From NCBI GenBank assembly GCA_007570785.1, contig ML664183.1, forward strand, positions 15,996,412-16,060,411: DNA of 64,000 nucleotides, read 5' to 3'. Both the position numbers and the translations under genes were made by a program. Below are positions 58,187 through 64,000 of the stretch, one piece after another. The notes beneath the pieces are model-generated. The model was given only the letters and a program-made list of their open reading frames with translations, was not told the DNA's origin and searched no databases. Each line of letters opens with the position of its first letter. Position 1 is the stretch's first letter. Source of the DNA: Antilocapra americana. Taxonomy: Eukaryota; Chordata; Mammalia; Artiodactyla; Antilocapridae.

Positions 58187-58477
58187 AAAATCTGGGCACA
58201 GTATAACTTAGTAGAAGATTTGAAGAGAGGAATAATTCTGACAACAGATTTGAATGTGAAATTCTTATCATCAACAGAATTGAAAATGAGATAGGGACAA
58301 GAAATATGAAACTCTGTGTATGCATATTGCTTGGCAACCAAATAAAAAATAACAAGAGAAAGCCTGTGTTCACAAGCACAATAAAATGTAACTTAAATGT
58401 GTGGTATTCTCACAGTCCAAGAGAGAGGTGACAATTGTGATGAAAATTATGTATATGTATGTTTATATGTATATACC

Positions 58478-58692
58478 AGGTGGCACTACTGGTAAAGGAC
58501 CCACCTGCCAATGCAGGAGACATAAGAGACGTAGGCTCAATCCCTGGGTTTGAAAGATCCCCTGGAGGAGGACATGGCAACCCATTCCAGTATTGTTGTC
58601 TGGAGAATCCCATGGACGGAGGAGCCTGGCAAGCTACAGTCCATAGAGTCACGAAGGGTCACACGTGATTGAAGCAACTTAGCCTGCATGTA
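58478..58692 (+). mobile_element. Bov-tA SINE in a TA-rich target
   Basis: ggtggcactactggtaaagg to gattgaagcaacttagcctg; both flanks carry tatatacca. Confidence 0.87.
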
Positions 58693-59690
58693 TATATATA
58701 TACCAAGTATAATATTAGTAAGAAACTTTCATAATAAGTGATGGCATATCATTCCTGTTGTCAATGATAGCATACTTTTCTCTTTCATCTTTTATTGATT
58801 AATGAACTAAGAAGGATGAGAAAAGAGATGTCGGAAGAGAAAGTAATCATATCGTGGATAATTATTTGGACTAAATGGTAAAAAATGCAAATTTATAATG
58901 AATCAGTGTTACTTGTAATTGTAACCCAGATAAACAATACACAGAAAGAGCATTCTTCCTGCCCCAAAAGAGAGACAATAGGAGAGAAGTTCAAGAAAGA
59001 AAGAATTATGTATTAACACTTTTAGGCAATCTGGTTGCTGCTTTTTTTTTTAACTTCCTATGTTAAAATTGTCTATGTTTAAGCAATTTTCCAATGTTAG
59101 TGGTTAGTATACAAAACTCCCAGTAAATTCAAATAACCCTTGATCTATGTATCTCTGTATATGTTCCAGTGAAATATTAGTATATGGCAATGAAGCATTT
59201 GTTTATATTTATTCTGTCATCAGATAATACATCCTTATTTCACCAGCTATGCACAGTGTGGGGAAAGCTTTTTATACTTTTCTCTATCATAATATAGAAT
59301 TTTGAGATATACTGGGGGTTAGTGAAAGAACTTTGGAAGAGTGGGAAGACAAAAAAACCTCTTGGGCTTTTCTTTTCCTATCTGGGACAACACTCAAGGC
59401 TGAAAATATATGCTCTGTGCAGCCTATCTCTTTAGGCTGTTGTGAGGGTCCAAGGTGCTAATGTTAAATACATCATGTTTAAATTATGAAGAATTATAAA
59501 ATGCAAAAATATAAGGCAGCATGCACCTTCTCTTTAGAAAGATCCAAGGGCAGAAGGTGAATGCCTTTTCCTGGAAGGTGGTAGAGAGACTTTCCAAGAA
59601 ATCCAGTGTTGATAACCATAAACTTAGCAGAACCTTTGAGGGCTTTCCCCTGTGTTTACTATTAAAATGGACTGACAAACCTCACAATTA
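58693..59690. other. Gene-free DNA, nothing recognised
   Basis: AT-rich, no supported feature. Confidence 0.45.
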
Positions 59691-60430
59691 AAACCACCTG
59701 TGAGCTCTCTCCTGCTGTCTTCCTCATCATCCATCGTTTTCCTCGCTACTGGTGTCCTAATTTCCAGCTGCCTCATTCTCTAGCCACGTCCACTGGCCGT
59801 CCCAATTCCCTCTGATTCAATGGCGTCATGTATTCTGTCCAGTGCTCACTCTTCCTTGTTCTATACCCATTCTCTCCCTAACCATGTACTTTCATATACT
59901 CTAGGTGAGAAAGAAACCCAAATCCATACAACCTACCCTGACCACTCATCTGAGCTCTAATTCCATATTTCCTTGAGCGTTCAGGATGTATCCACCTTTT
60001 CTTTTTTAAACCTTTAATCCAGCATGTTTCCAAATAAAATCACCCTCTTTTTTTTCTTTCTCAATTCCTCTTTTGTCCCCTCAATTTTAGACTCTTCCCC
60101 CTTCATCCTGAAAGCTGGAGTCTTAGACATTTTCTTATATTCTATGACTTCTTCAAACCCTGTCTCCAAACTTTAGCTAAGTAATAATGTTCTTCCTTCA
60201 AACTTTTAAAAACTCTTCTTCAAAAATTTGCTATTATTCTTTCAAAACTATTTTCAGTTTCTTCTGCTACCTCTCTAGACCACCACTTCATTTCAAATAC
60301 CTGTATCATTTTACTGGGATCTTGGTTGGGCTTTCATTAGTCTTTATGACTCAAATCATTATGTATGCTGCTGACAGATTGATTTGTATAAAATTCATTT
60401 TATCATCTAAAATTTCCATTCAAGAAATCA
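59690..60430 (+). repeat. L2-like remnant
   Basis: Pyrimidine-rich L2-type 3' phrases, for example gctgctgacagattgatttg followed by tataaaattcattttatcat. Diverged. Confidence 0.4.
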
Positions 60431-60654
60431 TAATGAAAGACTTGAACTTTTCCAGTCATGCTGCAGTAACCCATACAAGACTAGTTGTCTCATAGATAGA
60501 TAGAAGTCAATTATTTTCAGATATCAGGCAACAGAGTACAGTATTATTAATACTCCTCAGAAGCAGGTATATTTTACAAATCCAATAGAAGAATCATAAC
60601 AGAATGCTAAAAAATCTTCAATCATCTTAGAAAAAGGCAGAAAAGGGGTAAATA

Positions 60655-60740
60655 AATAAACAGAAACTGAAAGAAAGAAGGAAGGAAAGAAAGAGAGAGA
60701 GAGACGTACACACAGAGAGACAGAGAGAGAAAAAAAGAAA
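60655..60740 (+). repeat. Purine-rich simple repeat
   Basis: GAAA/GGAA/GAGA-type low-complexity stretch. Confidence 0.85.
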
Positions 60741-61675
60741 TGACAATGGAAAACAAATAGAAAAGATGACAGGCAAACCCAAATGTACCAAAAGTTATAT
60801 TAAATGTTAATGCATGGAATATTCTAATTAAAAGACAGAACTTGTCAGGCTGGATAGAAAGGCAAAGCCCAACTACAAGCTTTGTACAGGAGACACACTT
60901 TAAATATACAGAAAAATAGGTTAAAATTAAAATAAATAAAGGCGCATGCCATGTAGGAGTAAGCATATGAAAGCTGGCATGGGTATATGGGTATAATAAT
61001 ATCAGACAAAGCAGACTTTCAAGACAAAGAGTATTGTTTGAGATAAAGAAGAATGCTCATAGTGTTTATTCACCTGGAAGACAAAAGTCAGTTCATCAGA
61101 ACAACAAAACAACCCTAGATGTGGAGGTACCTAATAATAGAGATCTTCCTCAATGACTCAGCAGTAAAGAAGCTGCAATGCAGGAGACTCGCGTGGGTAG
61201 GAGAGGTGGTTTCAATCCCTAGGTCCCGAAGATCCCCTGGAGAAGTAAATGGCAACCCACTGCAGTATTCTTGCTTGGGAAATCCCACGGATAGAGGAGT
61301 CTGATGGGCTACAGTTTATGGGGTTGCAAAAGAGTTGGATACAACCGTGTGACTAAACAACAACGTAATAACAGAACTTAGGAATGGAAAAGAAAAAAAC
61401 CTGATGGAACCAAAGGGAATTCAGTTTTGTAGTTGTAGATGTCAACATTTATCTTTCAGTATTTTATAAAAAAAAGTAGACAGAACATCAGTAATGATAC
61501 AGAAAATCTGAATGATACTATAGTTAAATTGATCTAATCGACATTTGCAAAACAGGTCTAAAGATGACACAGCTGAAAAATTAAAAAAGAAAGTTAGAAA
61601 AAATGTATAACTGATGGGTAATTAAAACACTACTCATCAAAACCAGGGATGCTGCCAAAGTGGTACTTAGAAAGT
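60741..61675 (+). mobile_element. Ancient L1 ORF2 endonuclease-region fragment, split by a SINE
   Basis: Resembles the L1 ORF2 endonuclease part at DNA level: attaaaagacagaacttgtc, gtacaggagacacactttaa, tatcagacaaagcagacttt. No open frame remains. A Bov-tA interrupts it at 61141-61364. Confidence 0.65.
61141..61364 (+). mobile_element. Bov-tA SINE nested in L1
   Basis: gatcttcctcaatgactcag to gactaaacaacaacg. Near repeat taataatag / taataacag at its edges. Confidence 0.85.
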
Positions 61676-61769
61676 TATTTATAGATATTTAACTTTCTTA
61701 GGAAAGAGAAAGGTTTATAATCAGTAGTCCAAACTTTTACTTTTTTAAGTAGAAAAAGAAAATTATAAT

Positions 61770-61977
61770 AAGCCCAAAGTGACGCAGCGGTAAAGAATCC
61801 TCCTTCCAATACAGGAGACTTAGGAGGTGTAGTTTCCATCCCTGAGTCGGGGAAACCTCTTGGAGTAGGAAATAGCAACTTACTAAAGTATTCTTGTCTG
61901 GAAAATTCCATCGACAGAGGAGGCTGGTTGGTGAAAGTTGCAAGGAGTCTAACACAACTGAGCACACAGGCACACAT
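61770..61977 (+). mobile_element. Bov-tA SINE, diverged
   Basis: gcccaaagtgacgcagcggt to acaactgagcacacaggcac. Confidence 0.82.
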
Positions 61978-62193
61978 AGACACACAAAAAATTAGTAGAC
62001 AGGGAGAAAGCAATTATCAATAAAATAAAGAAGAGAGCATTAGAGGAAATTAACAGAGTCAGAGTTGGGCATGAAGCATGAGACAGATGGTCCTTCCAGG
62101 GTGAGCAGCTGGAGTTCCTTCCCTGTGGACCGATACTCCAAAATGAAGATAGCAGGAGAGAGAGAGGAGGCTAAGCCCTGCCCAGATAAAAGA

Positions 62194-62880
62194 TAAGAGA
62201 TATATGGATAAGAAAGCTGTGGTACATATACACAATGGAATATTACTCAGCATTAAAAAAAAATTCATTTGAAATACAATATGGAAATACAATTGACTTT
62301 CTGAGCATCCTGAAACTTGCTAAATTGACTTATTAGTTATACAAGCAATTCTGTAGATTTTATTGAATTTTACATGAATTCACAGATCAATGCTATCTGT
62401 GAATAAAGGCTTTTTATTTTTTATTTCCAATAAAAAAAATCATTTGAATCAGTTCTACTCAGGTGGACGGAACTGGAGCCTATTATCCAGAGTGAAGAAA
62501 GCCAGAAGGAAAAACAAAAATACAGTATACTAATGCATATATATGGAATTTAGAAAGATAGTAACGAGAACCCTACATGCGAGACAGCCAAAGGAATGCA
62601 GATGTATAGAACAGACTTGTGGACTCTGTGGAAGAGGGCAAGGGTGGGATGATATGGGAGAATGGCATTGAAACATGTTAATTATCATATGTGAAATCAA
62701 TCGCCAGCCCAGGGTTGATGCTCGGGGCTGGTGCACCGAGATGACCCAGGAGGAGGGAATCGGGAGGGAGGAGGGAGGGGGGTTCTGGAGGGGGAGCATA
62801 TGTAAACCCATGGCGGTTTCATGTCATTGTATGGCAAAACCAACACAATAAAGTAAAGAAAATTTTTAAAAAAAGAGAGA
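62194..62880 (+). mobile_element. Bovine L1 3' end nested in the LTR, itself interrupted
   Basis: Begins in the end of ORF2 (tggataagaaagctgtggta), runs through the 3' UTR (G-rich tract near 62755-62800) to gtatggcaaaaccaacacaa and an A-rich tail. A 158-bp foreign piece sits at 62274-62431. Confidence 0.9.
62274..62431 (-). mobile_element. Antisense L1 ORF2 fragment inserted in L1
   Basis: The 158-bp block aligns by eye with antisense ORF2 just after the FADD region (cctgaaacttgctaaattga, ctatctgtgaataaaggc, ttatttccaat; compare 48110-48270). Near-identical direct repeats (8-9 A then (t)tcatttgaa) flank it at 62255-62273 and 62432-62448. Confidence 0.75.
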
Positions 62881-63172
62881 GAGAGACCACACATTTGTCA
62901 TTCTCAAAGCCAAGGAGACCTTCCCGACCTGCCTGCTCTTTGGGAGTCAAAAGGGGAGGGACGCCAAGCTACTCATAAACCTCTCTGCTAGACCCATCCT
63001 GGCTGCAAGGTGCGTGAGCACACATGAGGGTCCTGACGGCCTTGTCCCTGGTCACTGGCCCCCGATGGTCTAGTGGCTCTAACACAGGCCTCTCACCGCT
63101 GCCACCTGACTTTTAATCTCTGGCCAGGAACCGAAATCCTGGTTCAAGCGGCTGCAGGCCTAGGCCTTAAGA

Positions 63173-63640
63173 GATGGATCAATAAATTGGAAAGATGAAT
63201 AATGTTGATAAGCAATAGCAAGACTAATCAAAGGAAAGCTGTTTCAGGTAGAAATAGAACATTTGACTAGCCCTGTATCTATTAAAGAAATTAAATCTGT
63301 TTTAAAAAACAAATTTCAGACCCAATGGTTACATTGGTAAATATCCTATTTAATATTTGAGAAATAAATTATTAAAATTCAGAGAAAAAATTAAAATCTG
63401 TATTGTTTTGTTTATGGAATTTTAAAGAAAATTCTTATCTTATATCTGGAGCATCTGCTCAGTAAATACACTAAGAGGACAATTCTCAAATTTGAATGCA
63501 GGAGAGAATTCTTTTTACAAAATTGCTTTTATGCTTGTTATTTATCCTAAAAAATGAAAAGCATTTAAATTATAAAGGGATGCTTAAACTATAATATCAG
63601 TGAAATTTTATAGATCTAGCCATTAAAATGTATATGAAAG
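63173..63640. other. Gene-free AT-rich DNA, nothing recognised
   Basis: No supported feature. Confidence 0.45.
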
Positions 63641-63845
63641 TGAGAGTGTTAGTCGCTCAGTGTCTGACTCTTAGTGACGCCATGGACTGTAGCCCGTCAG
63701 GCTCTTATGTCCATGGAATTCTCCAGGCAAGAATACTGGAGTGAGTAGCCATTTCCTTCTCCAGGACATCTTCTCCACCCAGGGATTGACACTGGGTCTC
63801 CCCCATTGCAGATGGATTCTTTACTGTCTGAGCCCCCAGGGAAGC
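63640..63845 (-). mobile_element. Bov-tA SINE
   Basis: Reverse copy from gaaagtgagagtgttagtcg to ctgagcccccagggaagc. Confidence 0.88.
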
Positions 63846-64000
63846 TGCTATAAAATGTGTATAAGGATTATATAATAATGAGAAAACATACATGGAATAT
63901 TATGTAAAATGGGGAAAAATTACTGTTGGGAGGAAAGATTATAGTTTTCATGCTAAGGTATGTAAGGGCTTTCCAAGAGATACACAAACAATTAGTTTTT

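Larger units (their letters stand above)
62050..63172 (+). mobile_element. Solo ERV LTR (BTLTR1-like) interrupted by an L1
   Basis: LTR sequence related to that at 45422-46078 runs to about 62193 (ggctaagccctgcccagata), stops, and resumes at about 62885 (cacatttgtcattctcaaag) to gcctaggccttaagagat. No retroviral genes adjoin it. Confidence 0.75.

Noticed and set aside
1..64000. A novel multi-gene defence or metabolic system
   Set aside because: The window is ordinary ruminant chromosome: two lipase genes and retrotransposons. No gene cluster outside these was found.

Overview
This is mammalian nuclear DNA from a ruminant, most likely cattle or another bovid. It carries BovB (RTE-type) LINEs, tRNA-Glu-derived Bov-tA and BovA2 SINEs, bovine-type L1s, a cetartiodactyl CHR SINE and bovine-type ERV LTRs, on top of older MIR, L2 and L1M repeats. 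The genes are split by GT-AG introns and there is no bacterial-style gene organisation.

Two protein genes are supported, both on the minus strand and both members of the acid (gastric/lysosomal-type) lipase family. LIPK (about 42.9 down to 26.9 kb) is complete. Its nine coding exons join without frameshift or stop into a 396-residue secreted-type lipase with catalytic residues S171, D342 and H371. LIPN lies about 12 kb downstream in the same direction. Its first five coding exons (14.95 down to 5.99 kb, 223 residues) are present and in frame; the remaining exons would lie beyond the left edge. The order LIPK then LIPN matches the mammalian LIPJ-LIPF-LIPK-LIPN-LIPM cluster (human 10q23), whose products act in digestion or in keratinocyte lipid metabolism. 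No LIPF exon was found on the right, although it should be the next gene upstream.

Layout. 0-5.9 kb: two BovB LINEs in the LIPN intron, the first twin-primed (internally inverted) with an 11-bp target duplication. 6-15 kb: LIPN exons 5 to 1 with SINEs, microsatellites and a BovB nested in an L1. 15-26.9 kb: LIPK-LIPN intergenic DNA with MIR, L1, BovB, a hAT-like element, SINEs and a 44-bp tandem repeat. 26.9-43 kb: LIPK. 43-64 kb: gene-free, repeat-dense DNA with two L1s carrying long broken ORF2 remnants, BovB copies, solo LTRs and many SINEs, several nested inside each other.

I found no undescribed multi-gene system. The most informative points are three non-consensus residues at family-conserved positions in LIPN, including the residue before the catalytic serine; several retrotransposon insertions whose duplicated targets can be read base by base; and a short internal L1 fragment inserted in antisense inside another L1. 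Exon boundaries were read by eye from splice signals, frame and remembered family sequences. Repeat family names are from memory and their outer limits are approximate.
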